Source: Tolypeutes matacus (Eukaryota; Chordata; Mammalia; Cingulata; Chlamyphoridae). Taken from it: 64,000 bases of DNA. The translations under genes were made by a program, and so were the position numbers. The stretch is taken from positions 435,588-499,587 of the forward strand of contig JAKSZT010054570.1 of the NCBI GenBank assembly GCA_026826555.1. Reading direction: 5' to 3'. Below, piece by piece: positions 14,009 through 25,745 of this stretch. How positions within the stretch are numbered: position 1 is the first letter of the stretch; each line of letters begins with the position of its first letter. The notes under the pieces were generated by a model. That model worked only from the letters and a program-made list of their open reading frames with translations. It was not told where the DNA came from and did no database searches.

Positions 14009-14649
14009 TATGCACTTGCAAAAGCCTGAGGTCCCATTGTTCACCATGAGACTGCTTGCCCTTTGCCCTCTAACTGGACCATCCGCTCTTGCTACTGGCC
14101 CAAGAGTGCCTGAGTTTTGTGCAGTCAGCAATCCCCTGCCTTCCATTTTCCTCTACCGTAATGTGTAAAGACAGACACACTGGCATCTCCTTGACCCAGG
14201 TAGCCCAGAACATCCCACAGGAGCCACCCTGGGTGGGCCCCCAGAGGAAGACGCTCTCTGAACTAACAAGAAATGTCCAGGGAGGGTGGGAGAGGGTGTC
14301 ACAGATCAGGCTGAGGCTGCTCTCAGGCATCATGTCTGGTTATGTGGGGGCTGACACAGATGTGGGGTGAAAACATTTTCAGAGTGGTAGTTGGTTGCTT
14401 GGTGGGAAAGCTCTGCCCAGGAAAAATGTATGTTTTAAACCTTCCACTCACAGAAACCCAAACCTCTTAACAAGTCATGCTGTCCTTCTTAGGCTAAAGA
14501 GGAGGTCACTGTTGGGGTGTGTTTAGTGTCTCCCCAAGTTTGTTACAGAAAGTGGCATCATCATTCAGGCCTGGGAAAGGCATCTGCCTGCCTGCCTCCC
14601 CTATGGCTCTCCAGGGGCAAAGAAGGCAGGAAGGCAGGAGATACATTTA
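14009..14649. other. Unassigned intronic sequence
   Basis: Nothing recognisable was seen apart from the left target repeat of the next SINE near 14635-14643. Confidence 0.4.
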
Positions 14650-14828
14650 GTTTTTAAAGATTTATCTTATTTATTTATCCCACCCCTCGCCCCGCATTGT
14701 TTGCACTCACTGTCTGCTCTGTGTCTGTTCATTGTGTGCTCGTCTTCTTTTTAGGAGGCGCTGGGAACCAAACCTGGGACCTCCCATATGGGAGGTAGGC
14801 ACCCAATGACTCGAGCCACCTCTGCTCC
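14650..14828 (-). mobile_element. DAS-like SINE monomer
   Basis: On the minus strand it has the head 'agcagaggtggctcgagtc', B-box 'ggtttggttcccag', the 'aaaagaagacgagc' linker typical of this SINE subtype, and an 'aaataaataagataaatctt' tail. The flanks share 'caggagata' (14635-14643 and 14829-14837). Confidence 0.88.
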
Positions 14829-15815
14829 CAGGAGATATTTTTAATGGTACAGCTCCTTGGACTTTCCGAGGCCCTGAATTGGGACAATCTGTATCATAAG
14901 CAGATCAGACTTCAGTCTAAGGAGGTCTCAGCAGAACTGATTGTTTGTTAGGGGAGAAGAAGGAAGCAAAAGCCACAGCCTACTCCCATATTCATGAGAT
15001 GAGCTAGAATGAAATGTGGCATCAGTTTGGATGAGTCCAGGGGAGGAGATGCTACCTTCAGAATGATTTTGACCCTTTTGGGGGTACAGCTTCTGACCCC
15101 ATGGGCAGTGGAGACTCAAGTTGGTATTCAGCCTCCACCATAGGGAGAAGCCCTCAATCTGAGAGATCTGGGGACAAGTGACAAGGACCAGGCTCCAGAG
15201 CTTGGGGGTCAACACTGGGGCCTGGATGGGGTGGTGCCCCCTCTAACCCCCATCAGGGTGCTGTCCAGACTTTTTTCCCCTCATGGGCACTTCTCCTCTT
15301 TTTCTGTCCCTGAGATCGATATGGTCCTAGTTGGGGGAGAACATCCTGGATGCCTTGACCAGAGAGGCCTCCTGCAAAGGACTAGGGGGTGTGGACCAGA
15401 GACATCCTTGAAATAGACCCTCTGAGCCCTATAATGATGGTTACCATATGTTTCCAATTGTTTTAATTTGCCCTGTTTCTAAATATTCTTTAGTCATTTC
15501 CATATTCATCAAAAGATCCTGGGAATTCCATTGTTCCAGCATCCAAATGACATTTTCCAGACTTCCTCTGGCACCCACCATACTCATATGACAGACATGT
15601 CCCTGCTTTGTGACTTGGAATGTATGGTAATTGTACCAGTGGCCTGAGCTGTGGGTCTAGAACCCAGGAACATCCCACTAAAGGCACCTTTAGTGGGTAC
15701 ATGAATAGAAGGGGCTTTGTGGAGCCAGGTGGGTGTTGGAGTGGAGGAATGCCTGATGGCTGATTTTCACAGACGGGACCTGCCCTCCTGTGTCTATCTG
15801 CCTTAACTAGTTGAT
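14829..15815. other. Unassigned intronic sequence
   Basis: No gene or clear repeat was recognised. Open frames at 14928-15215 (-), 15231-15416 (+) and 15490-15819 (-) show no known motifs. Confidence 0.4.
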
Positions 15816-16060
15816 TCATTCATGTATGCAGTCATTGTCACAGATTTGTTAGGCATCTCAGTGTGCCAGGCACTGTATCAGGCCATGTGATCTGTCCTTG
15901 GAATGTTCACAGTGTCCAAGAGGTTAAACAGGCAATTATTATACAAAGTGATAAGTATGTCCATAGAAGGGGCCCTGGCCAGGTTTGGGGGACAAGTAGA
16001 GTCTTTAGCGGGGAAGGGGCATCTAAGCTGAGTTCTAGAAGGCAAGAAAAGCTGAGCCCA
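15816..16060 (+). repeat. Ancient interspersed repeat, same type as at 4.7-5.1 kb
   Basis: 'gattcattcatgtatgcagt', 'gtgccaggcactgtatcag' and 'gagttctagaaggcaagaaa' follow the order of a common mammal-wide repeat. Confidence 0.55.
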
Positions 16061-16224
16061 GAGTACAAAGAGGGGTTTCCTGAGATGGAGGGATGTGGTC
16101 CTCACTCGCCTCATCTGAGCCTCTACTCAAAGCCTTCCTGGTCTACCGTCCACCACTCTCCATCCCCTTCCCTGCTTTCACTCCTTTCCATGCACTTAGC
16201 ATTATTTGGCCTTAGGTTATATTT

Positions 16225-16390
16225 TTGTTTATTGGATTTATTATCTGTCACTCCAACTAGAATGTTAGTTCCACAAGGGCAGGGGTTTTGTTCATGGATG
16301 TATCCCCAGCCCCTAAAACAGGGCCAGGCACAGAGCAGACTCAATAAATATTCATTTAGTGGATGGATAAATGAATAAGTGAATGGAGTG
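16225..16390 (+). repeat. L2 3'-end fragment
   Basis: 'ctagaatgttagttccacaa', 'gggcaggggttttgttcat', 'cagggccaggcacagagc' and 'tcaataaatattcatttag' are the standard 3' end of an L2 LINE. Confidence 0.8.
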
Positions 16391-16494
16391 AGTTCAGGCT
16401 GGCCAGAGCAGGCAGTACAAAATAGGGCATCTCCAACCATCATCACCCCTGGCTACCTACACCATGCCCAGCCTCTTAGTGTTATTTATATTTT

Positions 16495-17035
16495 CCTTTT
16501 CTATTGTAATAAAATGTACATAACTCAAAATTTACCAATCTAACCTTTTTTTTTTTTTTTTTCTTGAGGTACGGGGGGCTGGGGATTGAATCCAGGACCT
16601 TGTTTGCGAGAAGCCAGTGCTCAACCACTGAGCTACATCAGCTTCCCTGAGTTTTGTTTTGTTTTGTTTTTTTTTCGTTTGTTTTGCTTGTTGGTTGTTT
16701 TTGTTTTCTCAGGAGGTGGGGGGAACCGAACCCGGGACTTCCCAGGTGGGAGGCGGGCATTCAACCTCTTGAGCCACATCTGCTCCCCTTAACCATTTTT
16801 CAGTGATCAATTCAGTGGTGTTAAGAACATAAACAGTATGTGTAACTGTCACCACTATTTCCAGAACATTTTCATGATCCTAGACAGAAACTCCATCTCC
16901 TCTCCTCCCCCCGCCCCTCTGCCCCTTGTAGCCTCTATTCCACTTTGTGTCTCTATGAATTTGCCTATTCTAGAGAGTCCATATAAGTGGCATCACATAA
17001 CATTTGTCCTTTTATGCATCCTGTTATTTTGACTT
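16495..17035 (-). mobile_element. Old L1 3'-region fragment, antisense, split by a SINE pair
   Basis: Before and after the SINE the phrases 'aactcaaaatttaccaatct', 'aaccatttttcagtgatc', 'tctctatgaatttgcctatt' and 'atataagtggcatcacataa' occur in the order seen in many old mammalian L1 3' ends read antisense. Assignment is from memory. Confidence 0.6.
16546..16788 (-). mobile_element. Two-headed DAS-like SINE
   Basis: On the minus strand there are two heads. The first has 'agcagatgtggctcaagagg' and B-box 'cgggttcggttcccc'; the second, 'agctgatgtagctcagtggt', has B-box 'ggattcaatccccag'. They are separated by an A-rich linker (T/G-rich on +) and end in poly-A. The short target repeat 'taacc(a)ttttt' lies near 16541 and 16790. 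The same two-headed type is at 25347 and 45251. Confidence 0.85.
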
Positions 17036-17784
17036 GCCATCCTAAACTGGTCTGCCAAGCCCTGTGCGTCCACAGTGGCCTCCTACCATCTTTCTCTTTA
17101 CTTTACTGACCCTCCACTGAGGCTCCTGTTGTAAGCCTCCTGGCCTTTTATGGCCCACTGCCACTGTGACACAGTGCTGACAGAGGGGGACAATCTGTGA
17201 GAAACCAGGGCAGACATCTCAGCCTTGGCCAAACAAGGGCCAAGCCCTTCCCTACCAGGGGCCTGGACTCATTTGGTGCCGCTGGCTTCAGGTTAGCACT
17301 TCATTACTGCTCCCAGGGGAGTTTCTCTGTCTGAGACCTGGCCTCTGGATTCTGGCTACACTCCATGTTTTCCTCTTCTCCAGAATTTCTAGGCTCTCTT
17401 GCTCATCCTAAGCCTTTTTTGACAGCCTGGCAGGAGCTCGTATTTTCAGTAAATCTTTATGGGGGGAATGTCTGGCCAGGGATGAAGAATGCATACAAAA
17501 TGGCATTAAGTATCGAGATGAACCTTTCAAAGTAAGCACCCTGGAATAGTTTACCACCTGGTTTCTTGGTGGCTTCCCTAGTTTCTCTCTGAAGTATGTG
17601 CTGGGGACTTCCTAGGCTGGGTAGCACATAACAGACAAATGGCCAGTTCTGACACTTCTTTCTCATTTGAAACAGAGCAAGTCTGTCCTTTCCTCCAAGG
17701 GCCTACAAAGGTTAAAATCAATAGCAAGGAGATTCCTCCAGCTCACCTAAGGGGCAGTATTTTATAGAGTTTGTCTTTTTTTTT
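17036..17784. other. Unassigned intronic sequence
   Basis: No exon or clear repeat was recognised. Confidence 0.4.
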
Positions 17785-18000
17785 TTTTTCTTTCAAAACA
17801 ACAGAAATTTATTGTCTCACAGTTCAGGAGGCCAGAAGTCTACAATCAAGGTGTTAGCAGGGCCATGCTCCCTCATGTTGGGGTGGGGGATGGGGGGTGG
17901 GGGCGGTTAGGAGAATCCTTCCTTGTCTCTTCTAGCATCTGGTGTTTCGTGGCAATCCTGGGTTTTCTCTGTAATGGGTTTGCCATTTTTTCCCCAGCAG
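17785..18000 (-). repeat. MaLR-type LTR fragment, antisense
   Basis: 'acaacagaaatttattgtct', 'cacagttcaggaggccagaa', 'caatcaaggtgttagcagg' and 'gagaatccttccttgtctct' are the typical antisense start of MLT/MST LTRs. A G-run-rich insert at 17879-17906 interrupts it. Confidence 0.7.
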
Positions 18001-18221
18001 TGGGGATTTTCCTGTATCATGACAGCCACTTGTCACTGAGTCACAGTACCAGCACCCACCCCCATTCCTCACCCCTATATCACATGTCCCAGGTGGTTTC
18101 TGGTTGAAGGAAAAAAAAGACTTGGACATCTTCCCTGGTTTTGGAATTATTGATTAGAGATGGAGGGAACCTTATAGATCATCGAATCCTGTCATCCCAC
18201 ATGCCAATCCACAGACTAATT

Positions 18222-18375
18222 GCCACAGAATCATTTGGGGGCACTTGTTGAAAATATGGATCCCTCACTCCAGTCACCGTGATTCTGACTCACTAGGTCT
18301 GGGCTGGCATAGGAATTTGCATTTGAACAAGCATTCCTAATGATGTCGATGTGTGGTCAGATTTACGAACCACCA
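18222..18375 (+). repeat. MER5A-type hAT MITE
   Basis: 'agaatcatttgggggcactt', 'gactcactaggtctgggctg' and 'aatttgcatttgaacaagca' follow the MER5A order. Confidence 0.75.
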
Positions 18376-18769
18376 GTAACGTTGATATTTTATCAAATGA
18401 GAAATCTCAGACTCCCAGGAGTAAAAGCCCCCTGTGAGTGGCAGAGAAGGGAGGTAGGCAACATCCGGAGACCCTAGCCCTGATTCCAACTCTGGTGTTA
18501 AGCCTGTGGCTCACCCTGAAATTGACACCCTCAGCCAAAATCCTGACTCTGAGATGGTCTTAAGATTTCTTTCAGCCACTCCTGTGGTCTCTGAGTCTCT
18601 GAAATATCCCCTTGAAGAAGTTCTGGAATGGTTTTTTAATGCAAAAACATGAATCTTCATTCATTTATCCATTTATCAAACCTTTACTTCCTACAGGCAG
18701 AAACTGTGCTAAAAACTGAGTTTAGAGAGGAATGAAACAGGGCTTCTGCCATTAAAGAAGGGGGGAGTG

Positions 18770-18945
18770 CACTAGCGTTTTTTGAGTGCCTACTATGTGC
18801 CAGGCACTCTGCCGGAAGCCTTAAACACAGCATTTCATCTCGCTTGCTCAACAGCCCTGTGAAGTAGGCAATGTCCCATGTCACAGTTGAGGATACACCC
18901 TTAGGAAGGCTAACAGACTTCCTTAAGGTCATTGAGATAGAAACA
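18770..18945. repeat. MIR/L2-class repeat
   Basis: 'tgagtgcctactatgtgcca', 'cagccctgtgaagtaggcaa' and 'ttaaggtcattgag' are typical of MIR. Confidence 0.75.
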
Positions 18946-19535
18946 AGAGCCTACTATGTTCCAGGTGCAAATCTAAGCTCTTTCTTTACATGTATTACCA
19001 TATATCATTGATTCCCCAGCATGTATTTTAACATGTCGAAATTAGGAAGCATCCTACAATTGACAATAATGTGCCATTATAATTGGTGGAATTGTTTCCT
19101 TCTTAGTGAACACTAAAATAGTGATGTGCCTTCTAGTCAATGGCATGTTAGATTTCATGAAACTGTCTCTCATTTACAGATAGTAAGTGGCAGAGTCACA
19201 CCCAGGTCTGCCTGCTTTCACATACTACCCACAGCCAAGAGGGGAAGTAGACATAGTGACAGAATTGGGGCTGAGCTACTTCCTAGGGACCTCTCCACCA
19301 TTAATTACACAGGTAGACCACCCTGACCCCAAAGCCTCAGCCACCATTTGGTTTCCTCTCATGCCCCTCTGCCCTCCTTCCTGGCAGTCACCAGGTCTGG
19401 AGAGAAGGCTAACAGAGGGCAGGGAGCATACCCGATTCTGTCGGTGAAGGTTGTGGCCTTGGCTGGCATCCCTCCTGCCCCGGGTGGGACCCTGGTATTT
19501 TCAGAGCTGGGTAATAAGGGTTGCTGCTCCCACAG
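18946..19535. other. SCARA5 intron, 3' part with splice acceptor
   Basis: A decayed MIR-like stretch (18950-19230) is followed by the acceptor tract 'gttgctgctcccacag', whose AG is 19534-19535. A long open + strand frame before the exon lacks any family signal and is intronic. Confidence 0.6.
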
Positions 19536-19730
19536 GTGGTGTGGAGAGCGTGGCCATCAGGCTGGTGAACGGCTCGGGCCTACACGAGGGCCGTGTGGAG
19601 GTGTACCACGACCGGCGCTGGGGCACCGTGTGCGATGACGGCTGGGACAAGAAGGACGGGGACGTGGTGTGCCGCATGCTGGGCTTCCGTGGCGTGGAGG
19701 AGGTATACCGGACTGCTCGGTTCGGGCAAG
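19536..19730 (+). CDS. SCARA5: SCARA5 penultimate coding exon: first half of the SRCR domain
   Basis: This 195-bp exon encodes the N-terminal half of the scavenger receptor cysteine-rich domain. Visible motifs are VAIRLVNGSG, HEGRVEVYHDRRWGTVCDDGW, VVCRMLGFRG and the end ARFGQG. It holds two of the six group A SRCR cysteines (VCDD and VVCR). The acceptor AG is at 19534-19535 and a consensus donor GTAAGT at 19731. It enters with two bases of a codon and leaves with one, which joins in frame to 27500. SCARA5 is a trimeric type II membrane receptor of the class A scavenger family, reported to bind ferritin and deliver iron. This domain is at its extracellular C-terminus. MSR1 and MARCO have related domains, but the residues here fit SCARA5 best from memory. 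No disruption is visible. Confidence 0.95.
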
Positions 19731-20119
19731 GTAAGTCACGCAGAAGGGAAAGGACTCTGCCCTAATGAGAGGGCTCAAGAGTCTGAGGACTGCAAGAGAC
19801 CTTCAGGGCCACCTGGTCTGACCTCTCCTGCAGAGTTTGAATCCCCCACCAGCAATCCTGGACTCCTGCCAAGAGGCCCCCCAGCCTGAATCCTTCCTTC
19901 AACGGGGAGTTCATGGTCCCTCAGGGCAAGCCTGTCGGTCTTCACACATTTCTGGTTATTATAAAATTCTTCTTTCCCTTGAATTTAAATCTTTCCTTCT
20001 TGCCAGTCTCCCCTACTGGCCCTAGTTCTGCTTCATGTGTCTCAGTAAATATATCTAGTCCCTCTCCCACTTGACAGCTCTTCAGATCTTAGTAATTTGG
20101 TCTCTTATCTCTACTACTG

Positions 20120-20300
20120 CTTATTATTTAACACTTACATGGCACGTATTGTGTGCCAGACTCTGTGCTAAACATGTTACAAATATGAACTCATTCCATC
20201 CTTACAACACTATGAAGAAGATACAGATAGTATTCGCTTTTTCCAAATAAGGAAACAGAGGCACGGAGAGGTCAGCTAGCAAATGGTACAGCCAAACAGG
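20120..20300. repeat. MIR-like repeat
   Basis: 'tattgtgtgccagactctgt', 'gaactcattccatccttaca' and 'aggaaacagaggcacggaga' follow the MIR order. Confidence 0.78.
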
Positions 20301-22589
20301 CAGCTCAGTCATCTGTGTTCTTCGTGAGTTTCATCTGCTCCAGATGAATATCCCCACTTCTTTCATCTTGTCCTCACATGACAAGATTTCAAAAGCCTTC
20401 ACCATTTTCTTTCAACAGGCTTCAGCACACCTCCCTTGCCACCCAATAGGTGCGGGAAGGAACTTGAAGGAAGGAGCACAGACCCCTACTGGCTTGGTCT
20501 GTCTGCCCCTTTCCTGCTGAGAGGCGGCTGGCTCTACCCCAGCTCCAGCCCTGCTCACTGCGTGGAGTTTCTCTTTCACTCTAGCACGCTCACCACCACC
20601 ACCTGAACTGACTCGGGCTGCACACAGACATCCACCAACATGTGTGGCACACTCACAGAGCCACTCTCACACACACACTTTCACACTCACACCTGCTTTC
20701 ATCTCTCAGACCTTGAACACGGAGGAGCCTGTGTTGACACTAACCCGGGCCTCCCCCCGCCTGTAGAATAGCATGCCGCCCCCTGCCTGCGTGGTGCTTC
20801 TCCACTCTGGGTCTTGGTTTCCTCGTGTGTAACTTAAAGGGGGTTGGCAGGTGCTCTGACATGCCTTCCGCCCCGTCCCCCTGGGACTGAAGATGCCGCT
20901 GCTCACTGTCTGGAGGCTGCATATCTGGTGACTGTAGGAGGGATGTAGCCTGATGCTCTCACACCCAGCTGCCAGGTTCCCCGTAGAAGCTCTGGATGGC
21001 ATGAGCCAGCATGCCTACCGTCTTGCCCAAGGCCCCGGGCAGCCCCCGCCCAGGGTTAAATGGCCACACGCTAAACGGGCCGGTGGTGTGGCCTGAGATG
21101 AGGGCTAGATGCATCCCACAGAACTGACCGCAGAACCCTCCACTCCTCCCAGCAGCCCTTTCTCCTCACCTCCCACAATCTCGTCCCTTAGATCTCAGTG
21201 GCATCGGCGGAAAGTGAGTAACTGTGAAATGTGTTGAGACAGCTGGCAGAAAGCAGCCGATGGACTCGGGTCTGACCGGGCCTCTACATAAAGGCTGGGG
21301 CACACCAGGAGTTCAAAGGGGCTCCTGGCTGCCTGACGGGCAGCCCACAGGGAGAGAACACTTTTCTCCTACTTAAAGCTCCAGGCTTCATTTCAGCCTC
21401 TTTGCTTCAAGGAAAATAGACATTATTGTTCACATGAGGAAGACTTGGAACAGTTCTCACTTGTCCATGTTTGACTCCAACAAGGCCTTCTTTCTAATGA
21501 GTGGAAGTAAAACCTTTTTGGGGAAAAAAAAAATGTGGAGTGGGTACTATTAGCCTAAAACTGCTGGTTGGTTAATAGGTAGCCCAGCCAGGAATCCCAT
21601 CAGAAACGGTGCCTTCCTTCTTTCCCCCCGATTTCTGTACTGTCAAACGTGTGGGGAAGCTCTGAGATTGCCACTGGGGTCCTTTAGACCAGTCAGTGGG
21701 AAGCTTAACTCACTTGCACATATCTGTCAGATTTGCACTGTTATTTCCTCATCATGGTCCAGTAACTGATCTCAGGTGATAGGCAAGACCTTGACCGACA
21801 GGCTGGACAGGTGTTATTAATGGGGCATGCAGAAGTGGAGGCCTGGATAAGCGAGGGGATTTACACAACCGAGGCTCCTCGGGTGCCCTTTCCGCTTGCC
21901 CAGGCTGCATTCCCTGCCCTCTCTTCCTTCCCTTCACAGGAAGCTTCCGGGCACCTACCATGGGCTGGGTGCTGGGGCCTGGAGTGGAATAAGCCTGGTC
22001 CTGACCTCTACATGCTCAGCTTAGGAGGGGAGTTAGGCAAGTTTAGAGTTTCTGGTCAGTGTGGTAAAGGCTCTATCGCAGCAGCAGCAGCTATTGGGGT
22101 AGAGGGGAGGGAATGTCCACCTCTCTTGGCAGCAAGGGGAGCTGTACATAAGGCCCGGCAGAAACCCCACTGTCCCCCCATCCAACCATGACCCCCTACC
22201 CCAGGGGTGTCCCGACTCCCACTCCCAGTACACCCACTCTTCAGCCTCATGGAATCTCCCAGCTGTTGGCCCTTCCATCTTCTCTGTTACTATCTGTTCC
22301 CTTCTGGCTGTGCTTCCTCATTGCCAGACAAGACCTCGGGCGGTCACTCCTCCTGCCCTCACAGGACCCCGGAGGCTCTGCCTCCTGGCTGCCTTCTATC
22401 TGCCCCTCCTCCTCATAACTTTCTTCACCCTAGCTCCCTCTTCTCCCCCTCCTCTGTCACTTCTTTGGCTCTCTCCAGGGCTCCAGCCTCTGCTTTTCTC
22501 ACTCTCTGCCTGACCTCTGAGAGCTGCCTCCATACCTGGGCTTCACTGCCACCCAGATTTTTTCCTCTCACTTAGAGTGTTCAGGTGAG

Positions 22590-23555
22590 CTCCATATAGC
22601 CAATACCTTCTAGAGAGCTCCACTCGGATGCCCACAGGCACCTCCAACTCCACGTCAAGATCGCATGTGCTTTCTTCCCACCAAACCCTCATCTTGATGA
22701 AGGGCACCACCATCTTATGCAGACCCCATCCAAGCCGGAAACCAGGTGGCCCTCCACCCTCTCACCTACTCTGTCCTCTCCTCTTGGTTCTCACTGAGTT
22801 AGGAGCTCTGGAGTGAAACCACCCAAACTAGAACCCCATATCTGCCATTTACTAATTGGCAGATTTCATTTCTCTCATCTTTTAAGGATTATCATGAAAA
22901 TTCAATGACATATGTAAAGCAGGGTGGGGTCCCATGGCACATGTGCTACATGTTGGGTGAAGGTAGGGGTATCAGTCAAAGTGGGTGCAGTGGTAGCTCC
23001 AATCCTCCACGAGCTATTCTCCTACCACCTCCAGCCTGGGTCCCGTGGCCTTTTCTCCTCCTGGCTGTCAAGGATCTATCTAAAATGAGTACCCAGTCCT
23101 CAGTGGATTTTCATTGTTCTCAGGATCAAGTTCAGTTTCCTAATCCTGCTCCTGCCCACCTCCCCTTTCCCCACCTCTGCTTTGCACACACTGTCCTTCA
23201 GTCATATACATCCCCTGTGGTTCTCTGAACATACGTATTGCTGTATCGTGTCTTCCTAGCTTCTCATATGCTGTTCCTTTTGTCTGGACTGCCTTTTTGA
23301 TCTTCTTCACCTAGATGATTCCTATTCACCTTTTAAAGCTCAACTCAATTATTAGCCTCTTGAGGGAAGCTTTTGTGGCTCTGTCCATCTTTCCATGATG
23401 TAAATACCCCTACTCTGTTCCCACAGCATTTTTGTGCTTAGTACCTCTCACTCTTTTGATATTTAATATACCTGTGAACATCTTGAGGATTTACTTTTAT
23501 AGCTCCAAAACTCAGAAACCGTGCCTGGAACATAACAGACACTGTATAAATATGG
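22590..23555 (+). repeat. Ancient LINE-like repeat, probably L2 class
   Basis: It runs from 'gatgcccacaggcacctcca' to 'cttaacctcaag..'-like text and ends 'gcctggaacataacagacac'. Mid phrases such as 'ttttcattgttctcaggatc', 'ccttttgtctggactgcc' and 'ttattagcctcttgagggaa' match a common mammalian LINE-derived repeat. The same type occurs at 42890-43330. Boundaries and subfamily are uncertain, and 22750-22920 may be a separate piece. Confidence 0.55.
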
Positions 23556-24091
23556 GAGGAGAGGAAAGGAGGAGGGGGGGAGGAAGGAAGAGATTTCTCT
23601 GCCTGTTTAACCTAAGCCCTCCCCAGTGTAACACAAGATATGGCCAAACCCTGGCAGTTCTTCCAGTGGTCTGGCACCATAAAACTTTTCCTGGACAGGA
23701 CTTAGTAATCAAATTATCTGTTTCCCTGGCAAAAGGGAAGGAAAGACCCAAATGGGAGCAACTTGGGATGTTTTTTACATTTTAAATTGGTCCTGGAGCT
23801 GTTGGAGAGGGAGTGGATACAAACACAGAAGACAAAGGGATGATGACTGGAACAAGGTCTAGGAGGAGACAGACGGGTAGATATCTAGCACAGCTGGGAG
23901 TTAATTAGCCTGGAACCAGCAGAGAAAACCCTTCGTGAGACAGAGGAGGAAAGGATGGGTACGAATGCAGACAGATTTGTAGGTGGGGGTAGATGGCTGA
24001 ATTTGGGAGTGTTCACATATAATTATATCATTATTACCACTTGTTGCCCTTTTTTTCTATAAGATTCAAATGCTGGGAGATGGCTTAGTGT

Positions 24092-24290
24092 CAGGGTTGG
24101 CAAACCTTTTCTGTAAAGGGCCAGATAATAAATACTTTAGGCTTTGTGAGCCAGGCAGTCTCTGTGACAACTACTCAAGTCTGCATTTGTAGCTCAAAAA
24201 TAACCAAATGGATGGGGCTGTGTTCCAATAAAACTTTATTTATAAAAACAAGTGTTGGGCTGCATTTGGCCCACAGTTTGCCAATCCCTG
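24092..24290 (+). mobile_element. hAT-Charlie-type MITE
   Basis: Terminal inverted repeats are visible: 'cagggttggcaaac' at the start and 'gtttgccaatccctg' at the end. The body has 'tctgtaaagggccagataat' and 'gtgttccaataaaactttat'. The flanks share 'ttagtgt' (24085-24091 and 24294-24300), close to the 8-bp duplication of hAT elements. It is non-autonomous, with no transposase. Confidence 0.85.
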
Positions 24291-24319
24291 GCTTTAGTGT
24301 TAGGTGCTATGTACTGTGT

Positions 24320-24690
24320 ACCATGGTTATAGGAGCAAGTACTGGACTAAACTGGCATCAGAGGCATAAGTCACGGTCTCTTCCACTTAATAGTTATAGG
24401 ACCATTGACAAGTCATTTAATCTTTGTGGGGCCTCAGCTTTCTTATCTTCTTTATAGCTGTCCTTCCTACATCTGTGTGGCTCTCTACAGATTCAGTACA
24501 ACTTATTCCTACTAGTAATACTATTCCAAATAAACATATATAAGCTCGAATGTTAGCTCCATGAAGCAAAGATTTTTTTGTTGTGTTTTATCTTATTTTG
24601 TTCATTGATGTACTCCAAACACCCATAATAGTGCTGAGCACAGAATGGGCCCTCAAATATTTGTTGAATGGATGAATGGATATTAAGGAG
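24320..24690. repeat. MIR fragment followed by an L2 3' end
   Basis: 24330-24470 reads like MIR ('actggcatcagaggcat', 'ttataggaccattgacaagt'). 24540-24690 reads like the L2 3' end ('gttagctccatgaagcaaag', 'tatttgttgaatggatgaat'). Confidence 0.7.
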
Positions 24691-24900
24691 AAGGTTCTAT
24701 CTCCATTTACACATCTAAACAAGTGTCACCTTCAAACAGCCCCTAATGTTCTAATACGAGAAGACCTGGGGCTCTAGTCTCAACTTTACCTCCTCAAGAT
24801 AAAACATGACCTTATTGCTTCTTCTTTTTTTTTTTTCCCCTCATCTGTAAAACAGGGAGAATAGTCCATATCCTCCATTCCAGATAGAGCTGTTACTAGT

Positions 24901-25323
24901 TGTATTAGTCAGGGTTCTCTAGGGAAACAGAAACAACAGGAGATATCTGTAAATAGTATGAGATTTTATAAAATTCTCTCATGTGACTGTGGGGATGCAC
25001 AAGTTCAAATTCCACAGGCAGAATGCAAACCAAGGGCTCCGATGAAGGTCCCTGATGAGTTCCCAGGAGACATTGGCTGTCCAAAGTCAAGCTGGAAAAT
25101 TCTCTCTGAATGCTGAAATCACTTCCCCTTTTAAGGCATTCAACTGATTGGTTAAAACATCACTCATTGCTGACGGTAATCTCCTTGGTTGATTGTGGAT
25201 ATAATCAGCCATCTATCCAATGAACTCACTGATGACTAAAATCCATAAACATCCTTGTAATTAGCCCAGTGCTTGCTTGGGTACCATTACCTGGCCGAGT
25301 TGACACATTACTCTAACCATCAC
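24901..25323. repeat. Ancient LTR-like repeat
   Basis: It starts 'tgtattagtcagggttctct' and ends 'gttgacacattactctaacc'. This is a widespread mammalian repeat of that type, probably LTR-derived. Subfamily not assigned. Confidence 0.65.
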
Positions 25324-25346
25324 ACTAGCTCAAAAGAGATAGCACA

Positions 25347-25577
25347 GGGAGGGGATGTGAGTTGAGTGGTTGAGCACCCACCTCCCCCATGGGAGGTCCT
25401 GGGTTCCATTCCCGGTGCCTCCTGAAAAAACAACAAAACAACAAGCAAAAACAAACAAAAAAACTAACTCAGAGGAGCTGATGTGACTCAGTGGTTGAGC
25501 GCTGGCTTCCCACATATGAGGTCCTGGGTTCAATCCCCAGCCCCCAGTACGTTAAGAAAAAAAAAAGAGAGAGAGAG
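25347..25577 (+). mobile_element. Two-headed DAS-like SINE
   Basis: The first head, 'ggggatgtgagttgagtgg', has B-box 'gggttccattcccgg'. After an A/C-rich linker comes the second head, 'gctgatgtgactcagtggtt', with B-box 'gggttcaatccccag'. The tail is A-rich and passes into (ga)n. The 12-bp target duplication 'agagatagcaca' lies at 25335-25346 and 25578-25589. Confidence 0.92.
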
Positions 25578-25594
25578 AGAGATAGCACATATGT

Positions 25595-25745
25595 ACTTGG
25601 ATGCACCTATGAATTGCCTTGGGGAGCTTGTTGAAATGCAGGCTCTGATTCAGATCTGGGGTGGGGCCCAACACTCTGCATTTCTAACAAGTTCCCAGGA
25701 GATGCCAATGTTCCCAGTCCTGGACCAGGCTTAGAATAATCACAT
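25595..25745 (+). repeat. MER5A-type hAT MITE
   Basis: 'cctatgaattgccttgggga', 'gattcagatctggggtgggg' and 'gcatttctaacaagttccca' give the MER5A order. It directly abuts the SINE target duplication. Confidence 0.8.

Noticed and set aside
3436..19535. Upstream SCARA5 collagen-like or coiled-coil exons
   Set aside because: Gly-X-Y codon runs with splice sites were sought by eye and not found. They probably lie left of the window.
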